From Bacteroidota bacterium (lineage in GTDB: Bacteria > Bacteroidota > Bacteroidia > Chitinophagales > Chitinophagaceae), in assembly GCA_020161435.1 (NCBI GenBank), contig JAIUNV010000008.1, forward strand, positions 62,001-126,000: 64,000 nucleotides of DNA, written 5' to 3'. The notes below the pieces were generated by a model. That model saw only the letters and a list, made by a program, of their open reading frames with translations. It did not search any database and was not told the DNA's origin. Shown here piece by piece: positions 26,355-34,713 of the stretch. A program made the position numbers and the translations under genes. The stretch's first letter is position 1; each line of letters begins with the position of its first letter.

Positions 26355-27335
26355 TTACCCTCCAATACCAATCATACTTCGGTTGTGCAGGTCTTGAGCA
26401 TTCAGGTGTTCAAAGTCGGTGGTAAACTGGCCGCCGAGTGCTGCAGCTTTTGCTGCCACATTTTGTTGAATCAGTTTTGTCACGTCTTCGCCTTTACGCA
26501 GTGCTGAAAGCAAATCTGTTTCATTGGCGGCAAACAAGCAGTTTTTCATTTTGCCATCGGCAGTTAAGCGAAGCCGGTTGCAGCTGTTGCAAAAAGGTGC
26601 ACTCATGGTACTGATGACAGCAAATGTACCTGCATGGCCTTCCACCTGATACGCTTTGGCAGTGTCGTGTGCTGCATTGTGCAGTGGTTCAAATGCAAAT
26701 TGCTGTTGAGCTACGGCTAGTATTTCTTGCCATGTAAATACTTTGTTACTCGTCCAGCGGTTGCCTTCAAAAGGCATGAATTCGATAAAGCGGACATGTA
26801 CAGGACTATCTTTTGTCCAAGCAATAAAGTCATTGATTTCACCATCGTTGATGCCCTTCATTACTACCATGTTCACTTTTACATGAAACTGTTTTTGCAA
26901 CATCAACTGAATATTATTATACACCTGTTGAAATGCATTTCTCCTGGTTAAATGCAGAAAGGTGTCGGGCTGCAATGTGTCTAAACTGATATTGAGTGAA
27001 CGTACACCAGCGTCGGTTAATACATCTATAAATTCATGTATTCTGGTGCCATTGCTGGTGAGGGTAAGTTGTACCGGCAGTTTACTCAATTGCATGATGA
27101 TATCAGCTGCATCTTTTCGTACCAAAGGTTCACCGCCGGTGAGCCGTATTTTAGTAACGCCCATTTGAACGAATGTGGCAGCGAGGGATGCTATTTCATT
27201 GGCTTGCATGCGAGATGCCGCAGGCATAAAGTCATATTCTTCTTCGGGCATGCAATAAAAGCATCGCAAATTACAATTGTCTGTAAGCGAAATTCTCAGG
27301 TATTGGTGCTCTCTGCCAAAGCTGTCTGTCAGCAT
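26355..27335 (-). CDS. moaA: GTP 3',8-cyclase MoaA
   Basis: Radical-SAM enzyme that turns GTP into 3',8-cH2GTP, the first step of molybdenum-cofactor synthesis. 326 residues. The SAM cluster motif CNLRCFYC is near the N-terminus, the second [4Fe-4S] cluster motif is FCNSCNRLRLTADGKMKNC, and the chain ends in Gly-Gly, which is needed for activity in the family. The ATG at 27335 is preferred; an in-frame TTG at 27341 touches the upstream stop. It is co-directional with mocA. Confidence 0.96.
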   Translation of the reverse strand: MLTDSFGREHQYLRISLTDNCNLRCFYCMPEEEYDFMPAASRMQANEIASLAATFVQMGVTKIRLTGGEPLVRKDAADIIMQLSKLPVQLTLTSNGTRIHEFIDVLTDAGVRSLNISLDTLQPDTFLHLTRRNAFQQVYNNIQLMLQKQFHVKVNMVVMKGINDGEINDFIAWTKDSPVHVRFIEFMPFEGNRWTSNKVFTWQEILAVAQQQFAFEPLHNAAHDTAKAYQVEGHAGTFAVISTMSAPFCNSCNRLRLTADGKMKNCLFAANETDLLSALRKGEDVTKLIQQNVAAKAAALGGQFTTDFEHLNAQDLHNRSMIGIGG

Positions 27336-27341
27336 ATTCAA

Positions 27342-27944
27342 TCAGGCTCCTTCTTTAAGTTTACGATAGTCTGCTTCGGTGTCAATATCTATATCGCCAT
27401 TCGTAAAATGAATATAAGCAGCACTGTTTTCGTTTTGCAGAATTAATTGTTTGGCGCCCTTGTCTCCGGTGAGTTGCAGTAGTTGCGGAAAGAATGTTTT
27501 AGAAAACAGGACAGGTGTACCAAAGCCTTTGCTGTAGCGGCTGTACTCGATAGGTTGTTGGCTTTGCTGATGTGTATTAATGAGTTGTTGAATGCACATG
27601 GTATTAAGATGCGGCTGATCTGCCACCACAAAAATGAGGGTGGATGTTTCAGGTTGCTTTGCCAGTGCAGCCTGCATGCCGCAGCAAATGGAAGAAGCCA
27701 TGCCACTTTCCCAATCGGGGTTGGTACACACCGCAGCTGTGGTTCGTAATTGTGGTAAAATTGCTGATGCGTAAGCGCCAACAACCAGTTGCACAAAATC
27801 AACTTTCGCCGTTTTGCATACATCCAACGTATGTTGTAATAAAGTGGAACCTGCATATGGTAGCAATTGCTTTGCCGTACCCATCCGCGAAGCCTTGCCA
27901 GCAGCAAGTATGATGATGCCTGTATGTGTTGCCTTTTGCATCAT
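27342..27944 (-). CDS. mocA: MocA/MobA-like molybdenum-cofactor nucleotidyltransferase
   Basis: A 200-residue NTP transferase. Motif GIIILAAGKASRMGTAKQLLPY is the NTP-binding signature; the rest (GMASSICCGMQAAL, VVADQPHLN) matches MocA/CTP-type enzymes that make molybdopterin cytosine dinucleotide. The cofactor of xanthine-oxidase-family enzymes in bacteria is commonly the cytidylated form, which fits the hydroxylase genes just upstream. CTP over GTP is an inference from context. The ATG at 27944 overlaps the xdhC TGA (ATGA). Confidence 0.85.
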   Translation of the reverse strand: MMQKATHTGIIILAAGKASRMGTAKQLLPYAGSTLLQHTLDVCKTAKVDFVQLVVGAYASAILPQLRTTAAVCTNPDWESGMASSICCGMQAALAKQPETSTLIFVVADQPHLNTMCIQQLINTHQQSQQPIEYSRYSKGFGTPVLFSKTFFPQLLQLTGDKGAKQLILQNENSAAYIHFTNGDIDIDTEADYRKLKEGA

Positions 27945-29095
27945 GAATGTTCAGTGGCTTCGGTTGTGCTGTTGCTCCTTGGATGAATGGCTTCCTGCCT
28001 GTAGCGAAGGGAATATCCGTTTCGGTAGGAGAGCACCGCTTTGATTTCGGCTAATACAGAGAGGGCAATTTCTTCCGAAGTTTCTGCACCAATGTCCAGC
28101 CCAACAGGGCCATACAAGTGTTGCTGCTGAGCTGCGGTGATGGTACAACCTTGCTGTACCAATTCATTCAACAACCGCTCCATGCGCCGCTTGGGGCCAA
28201 GCATGCCAATGTAGCGCAGTGAATGCTTCAATAGCAATGGCAGCAACGCCAGATCGTAGTTATAGTTGTGCGTCATCATCACTACAACGCTCCATTCATC
28301 TTTCGAAATATCATGGATGATTTGTTCGGGCTTGCCCACAACTAAATGATCGGCCAAGGGAAAACGGGTTTGAGTTACAAGATGATTTCTGCCATCCATT
28401 ACACTCACCTGCCAGCCGAGTTGTTTGGCCATGTGTACCAGCGGCATGGCATCGTTGCCTGCGCCAATAATGTGCAATGCAACAGCAGGAGATACAAACT
28501 CAATGAATGCCGATAACGCTTGCTGATTGATGTTGTCAGCAAACAAAGATGTTTTTGTTAGCAATACTTGTAGAGCTTTTGCTGCAACCACAGTTTCAAG
28601 TGTGGTGGGCAATGCGCTGCTTACCGTATTTTCTTTTGTAAGCAGGTAGCAGGTGCCGGGTTGCTGGTTATGGGTTGCTTGCAAAGAAAACAGCGTTACC
28701 AGTACCGCTTCTTTTCTTTCCTGAATGGCTTGTTGCAAACAGGCCACAGGATTGTTGGCATCCTGAGGATGGATGGGTTCAAACAAAATATGAACAATGC
28801 CATTGCAGCCAAGTTGTATACCAAACGTTGCATCATCCTCTTCCATACTGTTGTAGGATACGAGTTTGTTTTGCTGTTGATGCAGCGCCATCAGTGCTTT
28901 GCGTAGCGCATCGCCTTCGAGGCAGCCTCCACTAATGGCACCCGTTATTTTTCCCGTTTCATCCACCAGCATCCGGGCTCCGGGCCTGCGGTACGAGGAG
29001 CCTTCTACATGTACAACCGTAGCCAGTACCATACCCGTACCAGTGCGAATGTTTTGCTCATAGGCGGCAACAATATCTGTGAGTTCTTTCTTCAT
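27941..29095 (-). CDS. xdhC: XdhC/CoxI-family molybdenum-enzyme maturation factor
   Basis: Chaperone-like protein that binds and helps sulfurate molybdenum cofactor before insertion into xanthine-oxidase-type enzymes. 384 residues from ATG 29095. The N-terminal XdhC/CoxI domain shows VHVEGSSYRRPGARMLVDETG and GAISGGCLEGDALRKA with the conserved Cys. The C-terminal Rossmann-like XdhC_C domain shows LHIIGAGNDAMPLVHMAKQLGW and YIGMLGPKRRMERLL. An in-frame ATG at 29125 would add 10 residues and run through a palindrome, so 29095 is preferred. It leads a run of tightly packed biosynthesis genes. Confidence 0.92.
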   Translation of the reverse strand: MKKELTDIVAAYEQNIRTGTGMVLATVVHVEGSSYRRPGARMLVDETGKITGAISGGCLEGDALRKALMALHQQQNKLVSYNSMEEDDATFGIQLGCNGIVHILFEPIHPQDANNPVACLQQAIQERKEAVLVTLFSLQATHNQQPGTCYLLTKENTVSSALPTTLETVVAAKALQVLLTKTSLFADNINQQALSAFIEFVSPAVALHIIGAGNDAMPLVHMAKQLGWQVSVMDGRNHLVTQTRFPLADHLVVGKPEQIIHDISKDEWSVVVMMTHNYNYDLALLPLLLKHSLRYIGMLGPKRRMERLLNELVQQGCTITAAQQQHLYGPVGLDIGAETSEEIALSVLAEIKAVLSYRNGYSLRYRQEAIHPRSNSTTEATEHS

Positions 29096-29102
29096 TTTTG
29101 TT

Positions 29103-29116
29103 GCAGTGTACACTGC
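29103..29116. promoter_or_regulatory. Perfect 14-bp palindrome next to the xdhC start
   Basis: GCAGTGTACACTGC is a perfect dyad 7 bases upstream of the xdhC ATG. It could be an operator or an RNA hairpin close to the start codon. No known regulator is assigned. Confidence 0.4.
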
Positions 29117-29168
29117 GTCAATCAATAAGCGTTATAGGTTATATTTCTGATAGCACCCATGAAGGTCA

Positions 29169-29194
29169 CGTTCTGACTATATACTGACAGAACG
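29169..29194. promoter_or_regulatory. Inverted repeat upstream of xdhC
   Basis: CGTTCTG (29169-29175) and CAGAACG (29188-29194) are separated by 12 AT-rich bases, in the 282-base gap between the hydroxylase genes and xdhC. Possible operator; the remaining gap shows no gene. Confidence 0.35.
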
Positions 29195-29260
29195 AATAAG
29201 CATTAATGAGGATAGCAATACCAATAAGTGCAGAGTGAAGATATAGCAGCAATACCGGCT

Positions 29261-29302
29261 AAAAATTAAACCTATCATGAACGTAATGAAGTACATGATA
29301 GG
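29261..29302 (-). terminator. Probable terminator of the molybdenum hydroxylase genes
   Basis: CCTATCATG (29271-29279) pairs with CATGATAGG (29294-29302). On the minus strand the stem is followed by TTTAATTTTTAG. The 14-nt loop and interrupted T run make it moderate. It lies 76 bases past the large-subunit stop and could separate the enzyme genes from the biosynthesis genes. Confidence 0.55.
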
Positions 29303-29377
29303 CTTTTAAGCTGATGGTATTTTTACCGGTTTTTAGTGCAGTATTCACTAATCAACCACTGCAGTGAAAAGCCGCAT

Positions 29378-31483
29378 TTAACCCATTTGCTCTGCAAAAG
29401 GCATTTTACGAATGCGCTTACCAGTAGCTGCAAACAAGGCATTGGCCAAGGCTGCAGCAATGGGTGGCAATGCAGGTTCGCCCAATCCTGTTGGTGGTTC
29501 CTCTGATGGTACAAAGCCTACTTCAATATCCATGGGTGCATCTTTCATCCGTAGCATTTTGTAAGCATGAAAATTGGTTTCCTGCACCGCACCATTTACA
29601 AAAGTTACTTTAGGATACATGGCGTGGCCAATGCCATCAACAATGGAGCCCTGCACCTGATTTTCTGCACCGCTCAGGTTGATCACCCTGCCGCAGTTGA
29701 CAGCACAATACACTTTCACTATTTTGGGCTGGCCTTTTACCAGTTGCACTTCTACCACCTGCGCTACATATGAGCCAAATGAATACCAGGTAGAAAAGCC
29801 TTTGAAAATCCCGGGCTTTTTACTGTTCCAGTTGCTCATATTCACTACGAGGTCTATTACACTTTTGTACTTGTCGGGGTCGTAACTGAGTTTGCCTACG
29901 GGCTGCTGTTTGGCTTGCTGTAAAATGGCCAACCGAAATGCTACGGGATCTTTTTTCAGCGCCACGCATATTTCGTCCATAAAACTTTCGGCGGCAAATG
30001 CAAGTGTATTGGCACCCGGTGCCCGCCACCAACCGGTGGGGGTATTGCTGGCAAATCCTTGTCCTTCGGCACGGTAGTTGGCAATGCTGCCGGCAATGTA
30101 ACTATCGCCACGTACACCGCGGCCAATGCCAATGCCCGACTGGTGCCACGACAACAACTCTGTAGCCGAAAGTGCCGCCCGGTAGCGCCACATTTCTGCA
30201 GGCCGGTAAAAGTCGTTTTGCATGTCGTCTTCTCTTGTCCACTGCACCTGCACGGGGCATTTTGCCGCTGCCGAAATTAAGGCAGCTTCTACACCGTTAT
30301 CGGTCATGAGTTTGCGGCCAAAGCCACCGCCCTGGCGGGGAGATGCAATGGTGATGTCTGCTTCGGCAATGCCTAATTTCTTGGCTACTTCACTTCGTAC
30401 CGAAGCCGGCACCTGCGTAGGGCCGTACAATGCTGCTTTGTCATTTTGCACGTTGGCATAAAAATTCAGAGGCTCCATTTGCCCATGCGACAAAGCAGGC
30501 ATTTCATAATACACATCCAACACTTTTACCGCTTGTTGCGCAGCGGCCTCTACATTACCATCGTTGCGGGCAGGTGGTGTAGCCGATGGCTTGTCCAACA
30601 GTTTTTTAAAGCTGTCGAAATGGGCTGCCGTATTCTCCAGTTTTTCTTTATCGTTCCATTGTACTACCAATGCATCCCGTCCTTTTTTGGCAGCCCAGGT
30701 AGAGGTAGCCAGCACGGCCACCGCATTTTCTATTTGTACTACTTTTTTTACGCCCTGCACTTTCAGGGCAGCGGTATCATCTACTTTGCCCAGTGTTTTG
30801 CCATAGGCCGGTGGTCGGCTCACCATGGCAAACAGCATGCCTTCTTTTCGGGTGTCTATCCCAAACAGGGGCTGGCCGGTCACTATTTTTTTTGCATCCA
30901 CATCGGTAATGCGGGTGCCAATGAGTTTGAATGTTGTAGGGTCTTTCAATGCAGGCTTTGCAGGCACGGGCATGGTAGCTGCCGTAGCAGCCAAAGCACC
31001 GTAGCTCAGTTTTTTACCCGTAGGTGTGTGCGTTACTTCGCCGTTGGCGGCAGCGCATTCTGTTACAGGTACACTCCATGTTTGTGCAGCTGCGGCTACC
31101 AGCATTTCACGGGCAGTGGCTCCAATGGTACGCAGCTCAGTGTAGCGGCCCCTTACCGATCCGCTGCCACCTGCAGTTTGCCTGCCCATGGCGCTGTGCA
31201 ATGGTGCCAGCTCTACCTGTATGGTTTGCCAGTTTACTTCCAGCTCTTCGGCTATGATGAGTGGCAGCGATGTTTTTACACCCTGTCCAATTTCAGGATT
31301 GGGGGCCATGAGCACAATGCTGCCATCGGCCGAAATTTTGATGTAAGCATTGGGTGCAAACGGTTCACTATCGGCGGGCTGTGCACCGGCAGATAATTGC
31401 AGCAGGTTAAAGCTGATGAGCATGCCGCCTCCTGATAGTGCAGACACTTTCAGGAAATTTCTTCTGGAATAACTTTTTGCCAT
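29378..31483 (-). CDS. Molybdenum hydroxylase large subunit (IorB/CoxL-like), Tat-exported
   Basis: Molybdopterin-binding subunit of the xanthine-oxidase family, closest in form to isoquinoline 1-oxidoreductase beta and aldehyde oxidases. 701 residues. A twin-arginine signal SRRNFLKVSALSGGG is followed by a hydrophobic stretch, so the folded enzyme is exported to the periplasm. Cofactor and active-site blocks include GQGVKTSLP, RQGGGFGRKLMTDNG, WWRAPGANTLAFAAESFMDE, and the C-terminal GLGEPALPPIAAALANAL with the catalytic Glu. It starts 2 bases after the small-subunit stop. No FAD subunit gene is near, so electrons probably go to a cytochrome or quinone. Substrate unknown. Confidence 0.9.
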   Translation of the reverse strand: MAKSYSRRNFLKVSALSGGGMLISFNLLQLSAGAQPADSEPFAPNAYIKISADGSIVLMAPNPEIGQGVKTSLPLIIAEELEVNWQTIQVELAPLHSAMGRQTAGGSGSVRGRYTELRTIGATAREMLVAAAAQTWSVPVTECAAANGEVTHTPTGKKLSYGALAATAATMPVPAKPALKDPTTFKLIGTRITDVDAKKIVTGQPLFGIDTRKEGMLFAMVSRPPAYGKTLGKVDDTAALKVQGVKKVVQIENAVAVLATSTWAAKKGRDALVVQWNDKEKLENTAAHFDSFKKLLDKPSATPPARNDGNVEAAAQQAVKVLDVYYEMPALSHGQMEPLNFYANVQNDKAALYGPTQVPASVRSEVAKKLGIAEADITIASPRQGGGFGRKLMTDNGVEAALISAAAKCPVQVQWTREDDMQNDFYRPAEMWRYRAALSATELLSWHQSGIGIGRGVRGDSYIAGSIANYRAEGQGFASNTPTGWWRAPGANTLAFAAESFMDEICVALKKDPVAFRLAILQQAKQQPVGKLSYDPDKYKSVIDLVVNMSNWNSKKPGIFKGFSTWYSFGSYVAQVVEVQLVKGQPKIVKVYCAVNCGRVINLSGAENQVQGSIVDGIGHAMYPKVTFVNGAVQETNFHAYKMLRMKDAPMDIEVGFVPSEEPPTGLGEPALPPIAAALANALFAATGKRIRKMPFAEQMG

Positions 31484-31485
31484 AA

Positions 31486-31953
31486 TCAGATGGTGCGTTG
31501 TTTTTTAGCTGCTGTATGAATGGCTTTGCGAATGCGCAGGTAGGTGCCACACCTGCAAATATTGCCGCTCATGGCAGCATCAATTTGTGCATCGGTTGGG
31601 TTGGGGGTGCGGCGTAGCAATGCCACAGCACTCATCATTTGTCCGGTTTGGCAGTAGCCGCACTGGGCCACATCCTGCTCTACCCAGGCTTCTTGCACGG
31701 GGTGGTCGCCATTGGCCGACAGGCCTTCAATGCTGGTGATGGCCCGCTGGCCTACGGCCGAAACCGGCAGCATGCAGGAGCGAACAGCTACATTGTCGAG
31801 CAGTATAGTGCAGGCACCACATTGTGCCATACCGCAACCAAACTTGGTGCCTACCAAATTCAAATGATCTCTCAACACCCACAACACAGGTGTGGATGGG
31901 TCCACGTCAATTTGTATTTTTTTTCCGTTGACGGTCAGGCTAAGCTCAGGCAT
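31486..31953 (-). CDS. [2Fe-2S] small subunit of the molybdenum hydroxylase (IorA/CoxS-like)
   Basis: A 155-residue electron-transfer subunit with two [2Fe-2S] clusters. The plant-ferredoxin-like N-terminal cluster is in [24 protein letters not shown]; the C-terminal helical cluster is in [14 protein letters not shown] and [16 protein letters not shown]. No signal peptide is present, so it is probably co-exported with the Tat-bearing large subunit. It is the first gene of the minus-strand run, divergent from the AraC regulator. Confidence 0.94.
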   Translation of the reverse strand: MPELSLTVNGKKIQIDVDPSTPVLWVLRDHLNLVGTKFGCGMAQCGACTILLDNVAVRSCMLPVSAVGQRAITSIEGLSANGDHPVQEAWVEQDVAQCGYCQTGQMMSAVALLRRTPNPTDAQIDAAMSGNICRCGTYLRIRKAIHTAAKKQRTI

Positions 31954-32251
31954 TGGAGAATTCTTTGTGGGAAGTTAATCGTTTTTGCATACCAAAGGAT
32001 AGCTGCCTTGGCGCTTACTCTACAACAGGCGCAGTTTTCAATTGGTTGTCAATATTTATTATCCAAAAAAATGCGGGTGTGTTTGTTGTGATGAATTGTA
32101 ATTCAGCCATGGCATTTAAAAATGAACACTTTTACAGCAGGCCTTGTATATGCATTCCTGATTCATCTACCATTTTTACTGATTGTGTTGTTGTAGTACC
32201 TTGTTACACATGGCAACAAGTACTTTTATCTATCGTTAAATTGTACTGGCC
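31954..32251. other. Divergent intergenic region, hydroxylase genes and AraC gene
   Basis: 298 bases without a gene. It must hold the promoters of both directions. On the minus strand TATCCTTTG at 31989-31997, with TTG about 20 bases upstream, is a loose match to the Bacteroidota promoter. The plus-strand candidate is listed separately. No other structure was seen. Confidence 0.4.
32200..32228 (+). promoter_or_regulatory. Candidate araC promoter with an embedded inverted repeat
   Basis: TTG (32201-32203) and TACTTTTA (32221-32228) lie 17 nt apart, one base off TAnnTTTG, 23 bases before the ATG. The spacer carries CTTGTT (32200-32205) and AACAAG (32215-32220) as an inverted repeat, a possible autoregulatory operator. 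Confidence 0.35.
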
Positions 32252-33163
32252 ATGACACCGGTTTTTAAGTTTGATTCAGTATCTGATTACAATGCCTTGA
32301 ATAACCATGAAACGCTGCACCCACTGGTGAGTGTGATTGATTTTTCGAAAGCGGCACCACGGTCGTGGGGCAATGAGCAAACCATTAAAATCAACTACGG
32401 GTTGTATTGTGTTTTTTTGAAAGAGATTAAATGTGGCGATATTAAATACGGCTGTAACTACTACGATTATCAGGAAGGAACGCTGGTATTTGTAGCACCG
32501 GGTCAGGTACTGGATATTGAAACCGATGGACAGGTGTATCAACCCAAAGGATATGCATTGGTTTTTCATCCTGATTTACTGCATGGCACATCGCTGAGTA
32601 AGCACATTAAGGATTATACTTTTTTTGGGTATCAATCGCATGAAGCCCTGCATTTATCTGAAAAAGAGAGACAGCTGGTGATGGATTGTTTTGCAAAAAT
32701 TGTGTATGAATTACAGCAATCAATAGACAAACACAGCAAGAAGCTCATCGTGTCAAATATTGAATTGTTCTTAAACTATTGTACCCGTTTTTACGACCGG
32801 CAGTTTATTACCCGAGAGAACGCTAACAGAGGCATTCTGGAAAGGTTCGAAGTATTACTCAACGATTATTACCAAAGCGAAAAGCCACAAACCATTGGCC
32901 TGCCTTCTGTGGCATGGTGTGCCGGCGAGTTGCATTTGTCGGCCAATTATTTTGGCGACCTCATTAAAAAAGAAACGGGCAAAACCGCACAGGAATACAT
33001 ACAGGCCAAAGTGATAGACCTGGCAAAAGATAAGATGGCAAATCTGGAAAAGTCGGTAAATGAAATTGCGTTTGAACTAGGCTTTAAATATCCGCAGCAT
33101 TTCACCCGTTTGTTTAAGCAGCGGGTTGGGCAATCGCCCAGCCATTATCGAATATTGAATTAG
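32252..33163 (+). CDS. AraC-family transcriptional regulator
   Basis: A 303-residue regulator with an N-terminal cupin-like sensing domain (residues ~20-150, including YQPKGYALVFHPDLLHGTSL) and a C-terminal double helix-turn-helix (~200-303). The latter includes LHLSANYFGDLIKKETGKTAQEYI and VNEIAFELGFKYPQHFTRLFKQRVGQSPSHYR, the AraC signature. It is divergent from the molybdenum hydroxylase genes and is the best local candidate to control them, which is a contextual inference. The effector is unknown. Confidence 0.92.
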   Translation: MTPVFKFDSVSDYNALNNHETLHPLVSVIDFSKAAPRSWGNEQTIKINYGLYCVFLKEIKCGDIKYGCNYYDYQEGTLVFVAPGQVLDIETDGQVYQPKGYALVFHPDLLHGTSLSKHIKDYTFFGYQSHEALHLSEKERQLVMDCFAKIVYELQQSIDKHSKKLIVSNIELFLNYCTRFYDRQFITRENANRGILERFEVLLNDYYQSEKPQTIGLPSVAWCAGELHLSANYFGDLIKKETGKTAQEYIQAKVIDLAKDKMANLEKSVNEIAFELGFKYPQHFTRLFKQRVGQSPSHYRILN

Positions 33164-33245
33164 CAGTAGTTGCTGAACTATCATTCATCAGCGCAACATT
33201 TGTAGCGAAGCATTGCTTGTATTTTACTTGCTGACTATAAAACCG

Positions 33246-34592
33246 TCAATCCTTTTTATGGATGCGTTTATTACGTGCCTGCCTTACAGTGGTGTCAGTT
33301 ATTGCTTGCTGCGGGTGCGTTTTTGATACACCTATTTTTTGCGATAAATAAATGCCGGAATGTCCGCTGAAATAGTATGCGGTAAAAGTGGCAATGGCAT
33401 AGTAGAGCAGGTACTCTCCGCCAAAGAGTTCTACACCCATGATAGCGCAGGCAATGGGTGTATTGGTAGCGGCTGCAAATACGGCTATAAAGCCTAGCCC
33501 GGCCATTAAATCAACAGGTGCGCCGGTGAGCACGGCAATGCTGTTGCCTAAGGCGGCGCCAATAAAAAACAGCGGCGTTACTTCGCCACCTTTAAAACCC
33601 ATACCAATGGTAATGGCAGTAAATAACAGTTTCCAGGCCCAACTGAAAGTGGACACACCATCGGCTTCGAAAGCTGACACAATAGAGGCGCCGCCTGTGG
33701 GGTTGGTTACACCCAGCCCCAGATAATCCCTTGTACCCAGTAGCCATGTAAGTGCTATAATCATGAGGCCGCCGATGAAAGGCATCAACCATTTGATTTT
33801 TATCCAACGGTTGCTATAGTTTTTGATGGTATGAGAGAGCTCCGCAAAAATAAATCCGGTGATACCAAAGGCGATGCCAGCGGCTACTACCGTAAGCAAT
33901 AAAGCAGCATCCAAGTGCAGGTAAGGCATGCTGCTTTGCATTACATTGCTGAATGTGATGTGGTAGTGTGTATGCGTAATGCCATACGCACTACAGGTAA
34001 TATCTGCCAGTACCGCCGATATAAAGCAAGGCATCAATGCATGATGACTGATGCGCCCAACCGCCAGTACTTCCAGTGCAAATATGGCACCGGTAACAGG
34101 GGTGCCAAATACAGCGCCAAAGCCTGCAGCAATGCCACACATAAGCAAAGTGCTGGTATCTTGTTTGCTGAGTGTAAACCACCGGGCAAGCAGGCTGGCT
34201 ATACTGCCGCCCATTTGTACAGCAGTGCCTTCGCGGCCGGCAGAGCCACCAAACAAGTGGGTAATGATGGTGGTAAACAATACTAACGGCGTCATGCGTA
34301 ATGGAACACCGCCGCCCGGCTCATGAATTTCATCCATGATAAGGTTGTTGCCTGCTTCGGCTTTTTTGCCCCAGTATTGGTACAAAAAATAAATGAGCAC
34401 TCCTGCCAATGGCAATGCATACAATAGCCAGGTATACCGCCATTGCAACTTGGTGGCCTCATCCAGTAGCCATAAAAAAAGGGCTACCAATGAGCCTACC
34501 ACTAGTGCTAACGGCACCGACAGTAAAGTCCAGCGAAAGAGTTGCTGCGCAATAGTGAATTGTTCAAATTGTTTCCTGAAAGTGTTGATCAT
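33246..34592 (-). CDS. ClC-family transporter, probable fluoride exporter (CLC-F type)
   Basis: A 448-residue ClC membrane protein with about ten helices. Gating-glutamate motif FGGSAGREGTAVQMGG, GTPVTGAIFALE, and the late GMGFKGGEVTPLFFIGAALG motif are visible. The chloride-selectivity motif GSGIP of canonical ClC proteins is absent; the equivalent region reads GNNLIMDEIHEPGGGVP, as I recall for the CLC-F clade of F-/H+ antiporters. The mRNA leader carries a fluoride-riboswitch match, strong contextual support. The C-terminus is short and basic (KRIHKKD) without CBS domains. Confidence 0.88.
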   Translation of the reverse strand: MINTFRKQFEQFTIAQQLFRWTLLSVPLALVVGSLVALFLWLLDEATKLQWRYTWLLYALPLAGVLIYFLYQYWGKKAEAGNNLIMDEIHEPGGGVPLRMTPLVLFTTIITHLFGGSAGREGTAVQMGGSIASLLARWFTLSKQDTSTLLMCGIAAGFGAVFGTPVTGAIFALEVLAVGRISHHALMPCFISAVLADITCSAYGITHTHYHITFSNVMQSSMPYLHLDAALLLTVVAAGIAFGITGFIFAELSHTIKNYSNRWIKIKWLMPFIGGLMIIALTWLLGTRDYLGLGVTNPTGGASIVSAFEADGVSTFSWAWKLLFTAITIGMGFKGGEVTPLFFIGAALGNSIAVLTGAPVDLMAGLGFIAVFAAATNTPIACAIMGVELFGGEYLLYYAIATFTAYYFSGHSGIYLSQKIGVSKTHPQQAITDTTVRQARNKRIHKKD

Positions 34593-34627
34593 CCTACAAA
34601 TATTTTATCCGGCAACATTTCGTTGCC
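34593..34627 (-). promoter_or_regulatory. Putative expression platform between fluoride aptamer and start codon
   Basis: The RNA contains hairpin GGCAAC-GAAAU-GUUGCC (34611-34627) followed by AUUUGUAGG (34593-34601), which touches the AUG. AUUUGUAGG is perfectly complementary to CCUACAAAU (34639-34647), the 3' edge of the aptamer. Pairing would form a long helix over the hairpin, hide the start-codon region and break the aptamer. No strong T run follows the hairpin, so translational control is more likely than termination. Inference from base pairing. Confidence 0.55.
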
Positions 34628-34640
34628 CATGTTCGATTAT

Positions 34641-34707
34641 TTGTAGGCGCCATTAGTCGTTGCATGTATTGCACGACGGTTTGTGCATAGGAAGACACCA
34701 TTTCCCG
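34641..34707 (-). ncRNA. Fluoride (crcB-type) riboswitch aptamer
   Basis: Minus-strand RNA beginning GGGAAAUGGUGUCUUCC, then ACAAACCG, a hairpin GUCG-UGCA-AUACA-UGCA-A-CGAC, then CUAAUGGCGCCUACA. This follows the crcB motif order: P1 GGGA/UUCC closing an AUGG.GU loop, an AAACCG linker, P2, then a CUgAUG..GCCUAC 3' strand whose CGCC can pair with the P1-loop GGUG as the pseudoknot. The one notable deviation is CUAAUG where CUGAUG is usual. It lies directly upstream of the ClC gene, a known target class. Rfam RF01734 scoring would settle it. Confidence 0.85.
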
Positions 34708-34713
34708 TGATCA

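Noticed and set aside
29096-29377. Molybdenum-cofactor riboswitch upstream of xdhC
   Set aside because: The conserved core of that riboswitch could not be found; only two simple dyads are present.
30446-31396. Long plus-strand frame opposite the molybdenum hydroxylase large subunit
   Set aside because: Protein is cysteine-, histidine- and phenylalanine-rich without a motif, while the minus strand has an unambiguous gene.
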